A stretch of 64,000 bases of DNA from contig NZ_CP098415.1 of NCBI RefSeq assembly GCF_023702125.1, positions 496,001-560,000 on the forward strand, read 5' to 3'. This DNA is from Halorubrum hochsteinianum. Its GTDB lineage: Archaea; Halobacteriota; Halobacteria; Halobacteriales; Haloferacaceae. Made by a program: the position numbers and the translations under genes. Positions 1-8,300 of the stretch are shown here, in pieces; positions within the stretch are counted from its first letter, which is position 1; each line of letters opens with the position of its first letter. Below the pieces are notes generated by a model. It had not been told where the DNA came from and made no database searches. It saw only the letters and a list, made by a program, of their open reading frames with translations.

Positions 1-209
1 TGGTGCGCCAGAGTTCCGGCGGCGGGACCACCGTCTACAAGAACGCGGCGGGGGTCGGCTGTCCGAACCCCGACTGCGACCGCGGCGTGTTCCAGACGCT
101 GTTCGTCAGCGACCACGGCTGGCAGCAGATCGGCGCGACCCGCGACGGGATCGACCTCTGTCTGGTCAACACGGAGTCGAAGCGGCTCGTCTTCATCCAC
201 GACGAGTAG
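1..209 (+). CDS. C-terminal fragment of a small haloarchaeal protein of unknown function
   Basis: The reading frame is open from the left edge and ends with TAG at 207-209, so only the last 69 or so residues are present and the true start lies outside the window. The fragment contains a CPNPDC cluster near its middle that could bind a metal, followed by a beta-rich tail ending in a hydrophobic strand and an acidic terminus. Similar short proteins are common in haloarchaea and I recall some being labelled 'flagella cluster protein', but nothing here shows a motility role. No function is assigned. Confidence 0.6.
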   Translation, partial: VRQSSGGGTTVYKNAAGVGCPNPDCDRGVFQTLFVSDHGWQQIGATRDGIDLCLVNTESKRLVFIHDE

Positions 210-245
210 GGCGGAGGGCGGGGACGGCGGCGGAAGCGATCTCGA

Positions 246-1532
246 TCAGTCGCCCGCGCTCGACGACGCGTCCGGCTCGGCCGCGCAGCGGTTCGGCCCC
301 AGCTCCAGTTCGATCGCCGCGGTCTCGTCCGGCGGCGACTCGATCCCGCGGTTGGCCGCGATCACCGACTCGTAGTTCGGCGGCTTCTCCGGCAGGGTCC
401 GCGTGATCTTCTCGACGAACGCCTCGCGGTCGAGCCCGAGGACGCCGATCTCGCGGCGCGCGGCCCCGACCGTCGTGACGACCGGTTCGCCGGGGACGGC
501 GTCGCCGGTGGTCCCGTCGTTCGCGACCGCGAAGTGCCCCGGGCAGACGACGACGCCGTCCGGTTCGGCGAGCAGCGTCCCGTGGAGCGAGTCGTAGAGC
601 CGGTGCGCCGCGCTCGCTGCGCCCGCCCCCGAGTCGGCCTCCCCGGCGTCGCCAGCCGAGAACTGGAGCTCCGTCCGGCCGACGCCCTCTGTGAACAACG
701 TGTCGCCCGTGAGGACCGCCGCGCCGCCGACGAGGTAGCTCGCGCCGTCGTCGGTGTGGCCGGGCGTCGCGAGCGCCTTCAGGCCGACGCCGCCGACGTC
801 GAGGGTCTCGTTGCGCCCGATCGGCTCGAACTCGTGATCCACGTCGCGGTCGGCGGCCGCGGCGGGCAGGTAGTACGGGACCCCGAGGTCGTCCGCGAGC
901 GCCCGACCGCCCGAGAGGTGGTCTGCGTGGACGTGCGTGTCGAGGACGGCGGCGATCGACGCGTCGTGTTCGGCGGCCGCTTCGACCCACTCGTCGCCGT
1001 GTCGGGAAACGTCGACAGCGACGGCGACGCGGTCGGGGCCGTCGGATTCCCTTGAGTCGGCGGGCGTGTGGTCCGCCTCTCCCGGCTCGCGTCCGCCGAC
1101 CGCGAGGTAGCCGAGACACCCCTTCGCGCGGCGCTGGACCTGAACCACGTCGAGCGGCGGGGCGGAGGCGGCGCGGTCGGGCAGCGGCACGGCGGTCCGG
1201 TCGTACACCGCGGACCAGCCGCGCATGCCGTCGTCGACGACGGTCACGTCGTCGTAGCCGGCGGCGTCGAGCTCTGCGGCGAAGTCCTGCGAGGCCTTCC
1301 CCTTCGCGCACAGCGTGATCACGCTGTCGTCCGGCGAGATCCCCGTTTCGCGCTCGAAGTCGTCGACGTCGAACTCGTGGAACGGCTTGTGGAAGTAGTG
1401 GACCGCGTCCGCCACGCGCCACCCCTCGAAGCTCTCCTCGGGCCGCGTGTCGACGACGACGAACGAGCGGTCGCCCCGCCTGCGCGCGTCGATCAGGTCG
1501 CGGAACTCGTCGGCGGAGATTGTCTCGACCAT
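246..1532 (-). CDS. rhodanese / metallo-beta-lactamase fold hydrolase (persulfide dioxygenase-like)
   Basis: The 428-residue protein has an N-terminal rhodanese-like domain (about residues 1-115) with the loop cysteine C75 in the context LCAKGKA. A metallo-beta-lactamase domain follows, with the metal-binding motif H200-x-H202-x-D204-H205 (THVHADH). This pairing is known from persulfide dioxygenase and sulfurtransferase-type enzymes that handle glutathione- or protein-bound sulfane sulfur, so a role in sulfide or persulfide detoxification is inferred. The domain order (rhodanese first) is the reverse of many bacterial fusions. The frame stays open well upstream, but I start at ATG 1532 because the domain begins there and a T-rich TATA-like stretch lies about 25 bases upstream. 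The gene is divergent from the ParA-type gene at 1931. Confidence 0.85.
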   Translation of the reverse strand: MVETISADEFRDLIDARRRGDRSFVVVDTRPEESFEGWRVADAVHYFHKPFHEFDVDDFERETGISPDDSVITLCAKGKASQDFAAELDAAGYDDVTVVDDGMRGWSAVYDRTAVPLPDRAASAPPLDVVQVQRRAKGCLGYLAVGGREPGEADHTPADSRESDGPDRVAVAVDVSRHGDEWVEAAAEHDASIAAVLDTHVHADHLSGGRALADDLGVPYYLPAAAADRDVDHEFEPIGRNETLDVGGVGLKALATPGHTDDGASYLVGGAAVLTGDTLFTEGVGRTELQFSAGDAGEADSGAGAASAAHRLYDSLHGTLLAEPDGVVVCPGHFAVANDGTTGDAVPGEPVVTTVGAARREIGVLGLDREAFVEKITRTLPEKPPNYESVIAANRGIESPPDETAAIELELGPNRCAAEPDASSSAGD

Positions 1533-1599
1533 GATCGCGATTCGGCCCGCTGGATCAAAAGCGCTCGGTGGACGGGGGATGGGGACGATCGACGACGAC
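1533..1599. other. upstream region of the rhodanese/MBL gene
   Basis: This short spacer separates the start of the leftward hydrolase gene from the repeat element at 1600-1859. It holds the TATA-like TTTTGATCC sequence (minus strand, about 1549-1557) expected to drive the hydrolase. Nothing else is visible. Confidence 0.4.
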
Positions 1600-1859
1600 G
1601 AACGCCTCCAAAGCCCCAGCCGCGAGGACTCGATGGGCTCGCTGTGGTCCTCGTCGCTCACTCCGTTCGCTCCTGCGGTCCTTGCGTCGCCCGTCTTCGT
1701 CCTCGCGACTGCCCCTTTAAGTCCCGCCCGACCGCACAGCGACCGCACCTCACACCTCCCCAACCTCGCCGGCCGGCCTCCGCTTCGCTCCGGCCGACCG
1801 ACTCCCTCGCGCGTGCGGTTCGCGCCGCGGTACGGCGATCACCGGCACGCGCCACCGCG
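1600..1859 (-). repeat. dispersed structured intergenic element, copy 1
   Basis: Read on the minus strand, the element opens with GCGGTGGCGCGTGCC at 1859. Its 8-base arm at 1852-1845 pairs perfectly with 1816-1809 (GCGCGTGC/GCACGCGC). Between the arms is a hairpin CGCCG-TACCG-CGGCG. A GC-rich variable stem follows, then the conserved block GAGGTTGGGGAGGTGTGAGG, a GGGCGGGACTTAAAG block, GAGCGAACGGAGTGAGCGA, and a tail ending GGGGCTTTGGAGG near 1601. Three related copies occur at 45371-45699, 54428-54560 and 59781-60114. No long reading frame in it looks like a protein. It sits between two divergent promoters. Confidence 0.85.
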
Positions 1860-1904
1860 ATCGGCAGCAGGTAAGCGTCACCGCGACCGCGATGAATAGC
1901 TTTT

Positions 1905-1918
1905 ATTCGGACCGCCGG
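1905..1918 (+). promoter_or_regulatory. TATA element of the ParA/MinD-type gene
   Basis: The stretch AGCTTTTATTCGG contains a haloarchaeal TATA-like element, whose centre is about 19 bases before the ATG at 1931. This favours a short or absent leader and argues against the longer in-frame start at 1892, which would place the promoter inside the gene. Confidence 0.55.
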
Positions 1919-1930
1919 GTGAGCGGGCGT

Positions 1931-2698
1931 ATGGTCGAGGCGTTCGCGGTCGCCAGCGGGAAGGGCGGCACGGGGAAGACGACGAGCACGCTCGCGCTCG
2001 GGATGGCGCTCGCCGAGGACCACGACGTGACGGTCGTGGACGCCGACACCGGGATGGCGAACCTCCTCTTTCACGCCGGGCTCGACGACGCCGCGATCAC
2101 CCTCCACGACCTGCTCGTCGCGGGGACCGCGACGGACGTGAGCGAGGCGGTCTACGAGCGGTTCGGGCTCTCGGTCGTCCCCTGCGGCACCTCGCTCGCG
2201 GGCTTCGAGGCCGCGGAACCGGAGCGGCTCCGCGACGTGGTGGCGGAGCTGGCGCGCGACACCGACGTGCTCCTGCTCGACTCGCCGGCCGCGCTCGGCT
2301 CGAAGTCGGCCGTGCTGCCGGTCGTGCTCGCGGACCGCGTCGTCGTCGTCGTCGAGCCGACGATCCCCGCGCTCTCGGACGGGCTGAAGGTTCAGGAGTA
2401 CGCCCGCTCGTACGGGACCGAGACCGCCGGCGTCCTGTTCAACAAGGTCCGGGGCGAGGCCGACGACGTGGCGGCGCAGGCGGAGCGCCACTTCGGCGGC
2501 CCCGTCCTCGCGAACGTCCCCGAGAGCGACGCGGTCCGGGCGGCGCGCCGGGCCGGGAAGCCCCTGCTCGCGCACGCGCCGGAGAGCGAGGCCGCGGCGC
2601 GCTACCGACGGGCCGCCGACCGACTCGACGTGCGCCACGGCGACGGCGGCGCGGTGGCGGACCGGTTCCGTAGCGCGGTCGTCCCCGACACGCCATGA
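1931..2698 (+). CDS. ParA/MinD-family P-loop ATPase
   Basis: This 255-residue protein begins almost at once with a deviant Walker A motif, SGKGGTGKTT (about residues 7-16), the signature of the MinD/ParA/Mrp ATPases. The A' region VDADTGMANL and a Walker B-like LLLDSPAAL follow. Family members are membrane- or DNA-associated ATPases that position other proteins or plasmids. Haloarchaea carry several MinD homologues, and the one here has no diagnostic partner such as MinC or ParB next to it. The stop overlaps the start of the next gene (ATGA), so the two are probably translated together. The start at 1931 is supported by the TATA element just upstream. The exact role is unknown. Confidence 0.85.
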   Translation: MVEAFAVASGKGGTGKTTSTLALGMALAEDHDVTVVDADTGMANLLFHAGLDDAAITLHDLLVAGTATDVSEAVYERFGLSVVPCGTSLAGFEAAEPERLRDVVAELARDTDVLLLDSPAALGSKSAVLPVVLADRVVVVVEPTIPALSDGLKVQEYARSYGTETAGVLFNKVRGEADDVAAQAERHFGGPVLANVPESDAVRAARRAGKPLLAHAPESEAAARYRRAADRLDVRHGDGGAVADRFRSAVVPDTP

Positions 2699-3381
2699 GC
2701 GGAGAGTCGGCGGAGTCGTCCGCGGAGCCGGGCACGCTCACCATCCCCCGGGGGACGCTCCTGCGCTCGCGCGTGGTCTCCGACGTGGGGACGACGCTGT
2801 CGCGCGCGCTCGACCGCGAACTCACCGGCTACGCGACGCTCGTCCCCCAGGAGACGCTGCTGCTGTCCGGCGAGGCCCGCGGCGTGATCACCTTCGAGGA
2901 CGGCGTCCCCGTGCTGGCGTACAACACCGTGACGGACAGCGGCGGCCCGGACGCGCTCGCGGAACTGGCGGTCCCGGGCCCGTACCGCGTCGAACTGTAC
3001 GCCGTCGACGCGGACGATTTGGCCGCGGCCCACGAGGAGGACGCGCTGCGCGTCGCGCCCGACGCGGCCGCGACCGAGGTGGCCGACGACGCCGACCTCG
3101 CCGAGCGGACCCGCGAGGCGGCCCCCGACGACCGCCTCCGGGACGGCGCGGACGACGACGACGCGGTCGCCGCCTTCCTCAACGACGACGACCGGATCGA
3201 GGCGATCCGCGAGCAGGCGCGGTCGGAGGCCCGCGACCGCGCCGCGGAGTGGGGCCTCGACGACGCGCTCGACGAGCCGGGGGTGGCGGAGGGATCCGAG
3301 GGCGCAGACCCCGGAGAGACCGGCGGTGACGACCCGTTCGACTCGATCGGCGCGGGCGACGGCGGCGGCGCGAACGGGTAG
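2695..3381 (+). CDS. conserved haloarchaeal protein, partner of the ParA/MinD-type ATPase
   Basis: The 228-residue protein overlaps the stop of the ATPase gene by four bases (ATGA), a sign of coupled translation. The first 110 residues are ordered and beta-rich, with a segment around GVITFEDGVPVLAY that recalls the small DUF4388/PATAN-type sensory fold (a guess). The rest is extremely acidic, with long Asp/Glu/Ala stretches and a Gly-rich end, and is probably disordered. No signal peptide or membrane segment is seen. I do not recognise the family. Its constant pairing with the ATPase suggests that it is an effector, adaptor or activator for it. Confidence 0.75.
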   Translation: MSGESAESSAEPGTLTIPRGTLLRSRVVSDVGTTLSRALDRELTGYATLVPQETLLLSGEARGVITFEDGVPVLAYNTVTDSGGPDALAELAVPGPYRVELYAVDADDLAAAHEEDALRVAPDAAATEVADDADLAERTREAAPDDRLRDGADDDDAVAAFLNDDDRIEAIREQARSEARDRAAEWGLDDALDEPGVAEGSEGADPGETGGDDPFDSIGAGDGGGANG

Positions 3382-3467
3382 CGCGGGACCGCGGCGGAAT
3401 TCGACGCGCGTTTGGAACGCTCGATTCACCGGTAATTTTTTCCCCGGCGGTCGTGTGAAGATATAAC

Positions 3468-4226
3468 ATGTCATTTGGAGGGAAAGTGGAGCCGGAGAAC
3501 CGAGCGTCCGGGGGCGGGCCGGAGGCGACCGACTCCGGGCGCGAGCCGGAGGCCGAGGGGCCGGCGAGCGGGGAGGGACGGAGCGTCGACGCGGACGCGG
3601 CCGAACCGAGCGCGGAGGACGGACCCGCGACGGGAGGCGGCGGTAGCGCGACGGGAGACGGCGACGCGAGAGCGGTCGACGGCGACGGCAGGAGCGTCCG
3701 TGCGAACGAGCTCCTGGAGCTGCTCGGGAACCGCCGTCGCCGGCTCCTGTGGCGACACCTCCGCGCGGAGGAGGCGGAGACGGCGCTGTCGGACGCGTCG
3801 CGCCGGATCGCGGCGTGGGAGAACGACGTCGACCCCGCCGATGTCGAGTACGACCAGCGAAAGAGCGTGTACACCTCGCTGCGGCAGTTCCACTGCCCGA
3901 AGATGGCCGACGCGGGACTCGTGGAGTTCGACGAGCGCGACGGGACGGTGCGCCTGACCTCGGACCTCCCCGACGAGCTGGTGATCGAGATCGAACCGGA
4001 CACCGAGAACGTCAGGCGGACCGCGCTCGGTGCCCTCGCGCTCTCGACCGGGGTCATCCTCGGCTCGTGGGCCGCCGGACTTCCGGTGTTCGGCCCGCTC
4101 TCGTTCGGCGGCGTCGCGTTCGCCGTCGCGGCCGCGGTCGCCGCCGCCGGGCTCGTGTACGCCGTCGCGGTCCGCTCCGACCACGGCGTGTCGCTCGGCG
4201 ACGCGCTGGCCCGCGTCGACGGCTGA
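3468..4226 (+). CDS. DUF7344-type winged-helix membrane protein, paralogue 1
   Basis: The 252-residue protein starts with about 75 low-complexity acidic residues. A winged-helix-like domain of the haloarchaeal DUF7344 family follows (about 78-165), with the hallmark blocks LGNRRRRLLW, RIAAWEND and HCPKMADAGLVEFD. Two hydrophobic segments (about 185-205 and 208-230) then anchor it in the membrane, and a short conserved tail ends ALARVDG. Such proteins are presumed one-component or membrane-tethered transcription regulators, but their targets are unknown. A T-rich TATA-like element lies at about 3434-3442, before the ATG at 3468. Two paralogues lie at 11531 and 18452, and the one at 11531 is nearly identical in DNA across the core. 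Confidence 0.8.
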   Translation: MSFGGKVEPENRASGGGPEATDSGREPEAEGPASGEGRSVDADAAEPSAEDGPATGGGGSATGDGDARAVDGDGRSVRANELLELLGNRRRRLLWRHLRAEEAETALSDASRRIAAWENDVDPADVEYDQRKSVYTSLRQFHCPKMADAGLVEFDERDGTVRLTSDLPDELVIEIEPDTENVRRTALGALALSTGVILGSWAAGLPVFGPLSFGGVAFAVAAAVAAAGLVYAVAVRSDHGVSLGDALARVDG

Positions 4227-4377
4227 TCGGGCGGCGCTGACCGGGCGATTCCGGCCGGCGCGCCGGGGGGCGGTTCGCCGGCCCGCCGGACGCGGCCCGA
4301 ACGGTTATTTCGCCTCGGCCCCTCCGATCCGTATCACGGTCCTCCGACTCCTGCGGCTGACGACGCCCGCCGACTTC

Positions 4378-5058
4378 GTGGAGTGGTACGCGGCCGGCCG
4401 CGCGTACACCGCCGGGGTCGCCGAGGGAATGGGATTCTCGGGCGTCGACGCCGTCGACGCCGACCGGATCGCCCGTCGGCTCCGAACCGCGCCCGGGGAC
4501 CTGACGCCGGACGAGGCCCGCTCGGTCGCGGCGACGCTGCTCGCGGACGGCGCGTTCTCGGAGCCGTACTGCGAGTGGCTGCCGACGTGGTACGAACTCG
4601 CGCTGATCGCGCCGGTCCGGTACGGCGACTGGCGGCTGCGGCGGGTCGCCGGTGCGATCGCGGAGGGGGCGGGAGTGACCGCGACCGCGCCCCGATTCTC
4701 GCGGCCGACGGACGTCCGCATCGACGGCGCGCCGGCGCTGTCGCGGGTCGCCGGCTTCCGCGAGCGGTTCCTCCTCGCCGACTCGCTGCTCCACCTGGAG
4801 TGGTTCGACCACGTCGCGGCCGCCGACGGGATCGACATCCCCGCCGACCTCGTCGCCCGGACCCGCGAGGAGTCGCTCTCCTACTACGGCGGCGAGCGCG
4901 ACCGCCTCTCCCCCGACGTGCGGCGGTTCCAGCGTCACCTGTTCGCCGACGACCGGTGGGTCCGACGCGTCGACGAGGCGTACGGTCTCGACAGCCGGCT
5001 GTTCGGACTCTGGGAGCGGCTGCTGCGCGACGAGCGGCGACGGCTCGAAGCCGACTGA
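4378..5058 (+). CDS. conserved haloarchaeal protein of unknown function, start uncertain
   Basis: The C-terminal 226 residues form a convincing protein rich in Trp, Tyr and Arg, without membrane segments or motifs I recognise. The puzzle is the start. Coding character clearly extends upstream to about 4327 (residues IRITVLRLLRLTTPADF), and a TATA-like GGTTATTTCG lies at about 4300-4309, but no ATG, GTG or TTG exists in frame between there and GTG 4378. Either translation starts at a rare codon (ATC at 4327 or 4333), or the GTG at 4378 is used, or the base sequence has an error. The coordinates given use the first canonical start. Confidence 0.6.
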   Translation: MEWYAAGRAYTAGVAEGMGFSGVDAVDADRIARRLRTAPGDLTPDEARSVAATLLADGAFSEPYCEWLPTWYELALIAPVRYGDWRLRRVAGAIAEGAGVTATAPRFSRPTDVRIDGAPALSRVAGFRERFLLADSLLHLEWFDHVAAADGIDIPADLVARTREESLSYYGGERDRLSPDVRRFQRHLFADDRWVRRVDEAYGLDSRLFGLWERLLRDERRRLEAD

Positions 5059-5101
5059 GGGCGACGGCCGGTGCGTCTGACGCTTCTTCGGCCGGGGTGA
5101 T

Positions 5102-5118
5102 GTTACAGGTCCTGTAAC
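5102..5118. promoter_or_regulatory. 17-bp palindrome, candidate operator
   Basis: The sequence GTTACAGGTCCTGTAAC is a perfect inverted repeat around a single central base, and a further half-site (GTTACAG) follows at 5121-5127. It lies about 30 bases upstream of a good TATA element at 5149-5157. This is the arrangement expected for a dimeric regulator binding just upstream of an archaeal promoter. Confidence 0.6.
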
Positions 5119-5148
5119 GAGTTACAGCGCCCGACCGCGAAACGGGAG

Positions 5149-5157
5149 ATAAGTATA
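5149..5157 (+). promoter_or_regulatory. TATA element with no gene downstream
   Basis: The AT-rich ATAAGTATA stands out in this GC-rich DNA and would place a transcript start near 5180 on the plus strand. No reading frame begins downstream before the converging protease gene ends at 5348, so it points to a non-coding transcript. Confidence 0.5.
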
Positions 5158-5179
5158 GACGGAAACGACCCCTCCGAAA

Positions 5180-5347
5180 GGACACGAACCGCAGGTCGGT
5201 TCGCTGTCCCCGACGCTTCGGCCCCCATCTCGTTCGCGACCGCGAGGGTTCGTCACGGCTCTCTCTTCCGTTCTCGTTCGCCCCATAGCCGGCGCTCGGC
5301 GAGCGCGCGTCGGTGAAAAAATCCGCGTCGGAGCGGGCGAGCGCCCG
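5180..5347 (+). ncRNA. candidate small RNA downstream of an orphan promoter
   Basis: About 27 bases after the TATA element the sequence folds into a strong hairpin at 5180-5209. Its outer stem GGACA/TGTCC encloses GAACCG/CGGTTC with a short loop. The rest of the stretch has no ATG in any sensible frame and is partly pyrimidine-rich. A transcript starting at 5180 would run toward the 3' end of the large protease gene on the other strand and could be antisense to it. The 3' end is not defined. This is an inference from promoter and fold only. Confidence 0.35.
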
Positions 5348-8300
5348 TCAGGCCGCGGGGGCCGCGACCGGCGCGAGGTCGGGCTGAGTGCCCGCCTCCT
5401 CGTCTTCCTCCGCGGCGGCGGTACCGTCGGACGACGCGGCCATGCTCGCGGCCTCCTCGACGGAGTTCGCGAACAGCGTGAGGCCCGCGTCGGTGAAGTC
5501 GTCCGGATCGTCGTGGAAGAAGTCCATCGCGATCGCCGTGTTCAGGACCTCGTTACGGTCCTCGTCGATCGCGACGCCGGGGCCCTCGAACTCGCCCTCG
5601 TCGCTCGGGCTGAAGTCCGAGTGGCCGAGCACCTGTCCGTCGTAGTCGTTGAACCACGAGCCCCAGGTGATGTCCGATTCGACGACCGTGACCGACTCGC
5701 CCTCGCTGCCGACGCCGTCGAAGATCGGGTGGTCGGACTGGACGTCGACCTCGACGGGCTGGTCGTCGGCGTCGAGCGAGACGGACTCGCGCTCGGCCGG
5801 GTCGTCGCGGACGTTGTTCAGTCGGTAGATCCCGTCCGCGTACGCCTCGGCGGTCCCGCCCTGGTCGGAGTCCAGGTAGACGACCGCCTGGTCGTCGGCG
5901 AGCGCGTCCGCGAAGTCGGACGCCAGCGAGTCGCTGCCGAATCGCTGGACGACGAACACGTCGTAGCCGTCCATCTCGTCGAGCAGCTCGTCCGCGGTGA
6001 GCGTGTCGACGCTGGTGTAGACGTCGTCGTCGAGCTCCTCGGAGAGCGCGCTCGCGATGGCACCCTCGTGGTAGTCGTTCTCGTCGACGACCGCGACCGA
6101 GACGTCCTCGGGCTCGCTCGGTCCCTCGCCCGGACTCTCGCCCGGCGGTTGCGGGGCGGTCGGGGTCTCCGGGTCGAGCAGCGCGCGGTAGTCGTCGACG
6201 GTCGGATCCTGTTCCAGTTCGGAGAAGAGGGTGTAGCCGTCGCCCTCGGCTCCGATGCCGACCCAGTAGCCGCCGAACGGGTTGACCGTCGAGTCGGCGA
6301 CGGTCCCCTCGCCGACGTGGCCGTCGGCGTGGGACTCGGCGACCATCCACGTGCTCGGCGTGTAGTAGTCGCCGTCGCCCTTGTTCGTGCCGTCGGTCCA
6401 GAAGGCGTACTCCTCGTCGTGGTACGCCGACGGGCTCACCAGGTTCCACCCGTTGTGGAGGTCGACCTGGCCCGGGCTGGCGGGCTCGTCGCCGGACTGG
6501 AAGTCGAAGGTGGCGTAGGTGTCCTCCTCCGCGACGACGAGGACGGCCGAGAGCGCGCTGAGGCTGTCGTTCGCCGTCAGCATCTGCCAGTCGCCGATCT
6601 CGGCGTCGTAGCCGTAGATGGCACCCTCGAACTCGTCGTCGAACGCGTCGCCGACCGTCTGGTCGGTGGCCGCCGGGACGCCGACGGTGTAGGTCTCGTT
6701 GGCCTCCATCGTCAGGTCCACGGCGATCTGCGTCGTGTTCGTGTCGACCTCGCCGAGGTTGGCGGTGAGGAACGGCGAGTACCGCACGTCGCCCTCGACG
6801 CCGTTGTTGGCCTGCGGGCCGTCCGTACCGAACCAGTTGAGCGGGGCCTCGAAGGTCCCGCTCTCGGCGGCCATCGCGGTCTCGGTCTCGGCCAGGTCGT
6901 TGAAGTGGAAGGTGAGGTCGCCGCCCGCGTCGGACGCGAGCACGCCAGTCGTGGCGTTGACGTCGTTGTTCGCGAACTCGCCGCTGGTCGCGCTGCCGGA
7001 GAACGCGAAGCCGGTGGTGGCGTTCGCGATCTCGTTGTGCGCGGCGTCGGCGACCGCGGCACCGCCCTCCGCGGCGATGCCGTACTCGCTGTCGACGACG
7101 GACGCGTCGGTCAGGTTCGCGACCGAGCCGCCGTCGACGTGGACGCCGTAGCCGGCGTCGGTCACCGTCGCGTCGGTGATCTCGACGCCGTTCGAACCCA
7201 TCGACGCGATCCCCGCCTCGCCGGCGTCCTCGACGGACGCCCCGGTGACCGCGGTGTCGGTCGCGCCGTCGAGCATCACGCCGTACGAGACGTTCGTCGC
7301 GGCGGGCGCGTCGACGGCGACGTCCGCGCTGTCGGCGATCCGGACGCCGGTGCCGGCGTCGGTCGCCTCGGCGTCGGTGACGTCGACCGCCTCGCTGTCG
7401 GCGACGTGGACGCCGTTGTCGGCCGAGCCGGCCGCGCTGGCGTCGGTCACGTTCACGTCGCTGCTCTCGACGACCTGCACCGCGTCCGACGCGCCGGTCA
7501 CCGACACGTCGGTGACGTCGACGTCGCTCGCGCCGGAGACGCCGACGCCCGCGAGGGCCGCGGGCGTTTCGAGGTCGAAGCCCTCGAAGTGGGTCCCGGC
7601 GGCCTGGATGTCGACGTGCGCGTGGCCGTCGTCGCCGCCGGAGTCGGGCGCGACGATCGTGGCGTTCTCGCCGGAGATCGTGAGGTTCTGCGTCTCCTCG
7701 ACCGAGACCGTCTCGGCGTAGGTGCCTTCGGTGACCCCGATCTCGACCCCCGCGGGCGCGAGGTCGACGGCCTCCTGAATGGTCTCGACGTCCCCGCCGT
7801 CGCCGACCGTCAGCGGCGGGTCGTAGACGGCGGTCGGGCCGGTGGTGATCGTCACTTCGTGGGAGTCCTCGGGAGCGATGTCCCCGCCGTCACCCACCGC
7901 GTCCGGGTTGTTGGCGAAGGTGAACGTCGTCTCGAGGATCACCGATCCCACAGTGTCGTCCTCAGACTCGACCTCGACCGTGTAGTCGTCGTCGGTCCGC
8001 GGCGGCGAGTAGGCGCGCCACTCGTCCCACGCGTTGACCGTCCCGCCGACGTACAGGTCGAGTTCGGACTGGTTGGCGGTGCTGTCCTCGTGGAGCGACA
8101 CCTTCACTTTCTCCAGCTGCTGGACGCTGTACTCGGAGCCGAACCTCTCACCGGGGGTGTTCTGCGCGGGCTGCCCCTCGTTGAGGACGACCGGCGGCGT
8201 GGTCGCGGCCCACGAGGCCGCGTTCGCCAGCACGGCGTCGGCGTCGTCGCTGTAGTCGCCGGACTCGACGAAGGCGGTCGAGCCGAACGTCGACAGGAGC

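Noticed and set aside
1447-1899. Frames across the spacer between the MBL and ParA genes
   Set aside because: They run through repeat element copy 1, and similar spurious frames appear in the other copies.
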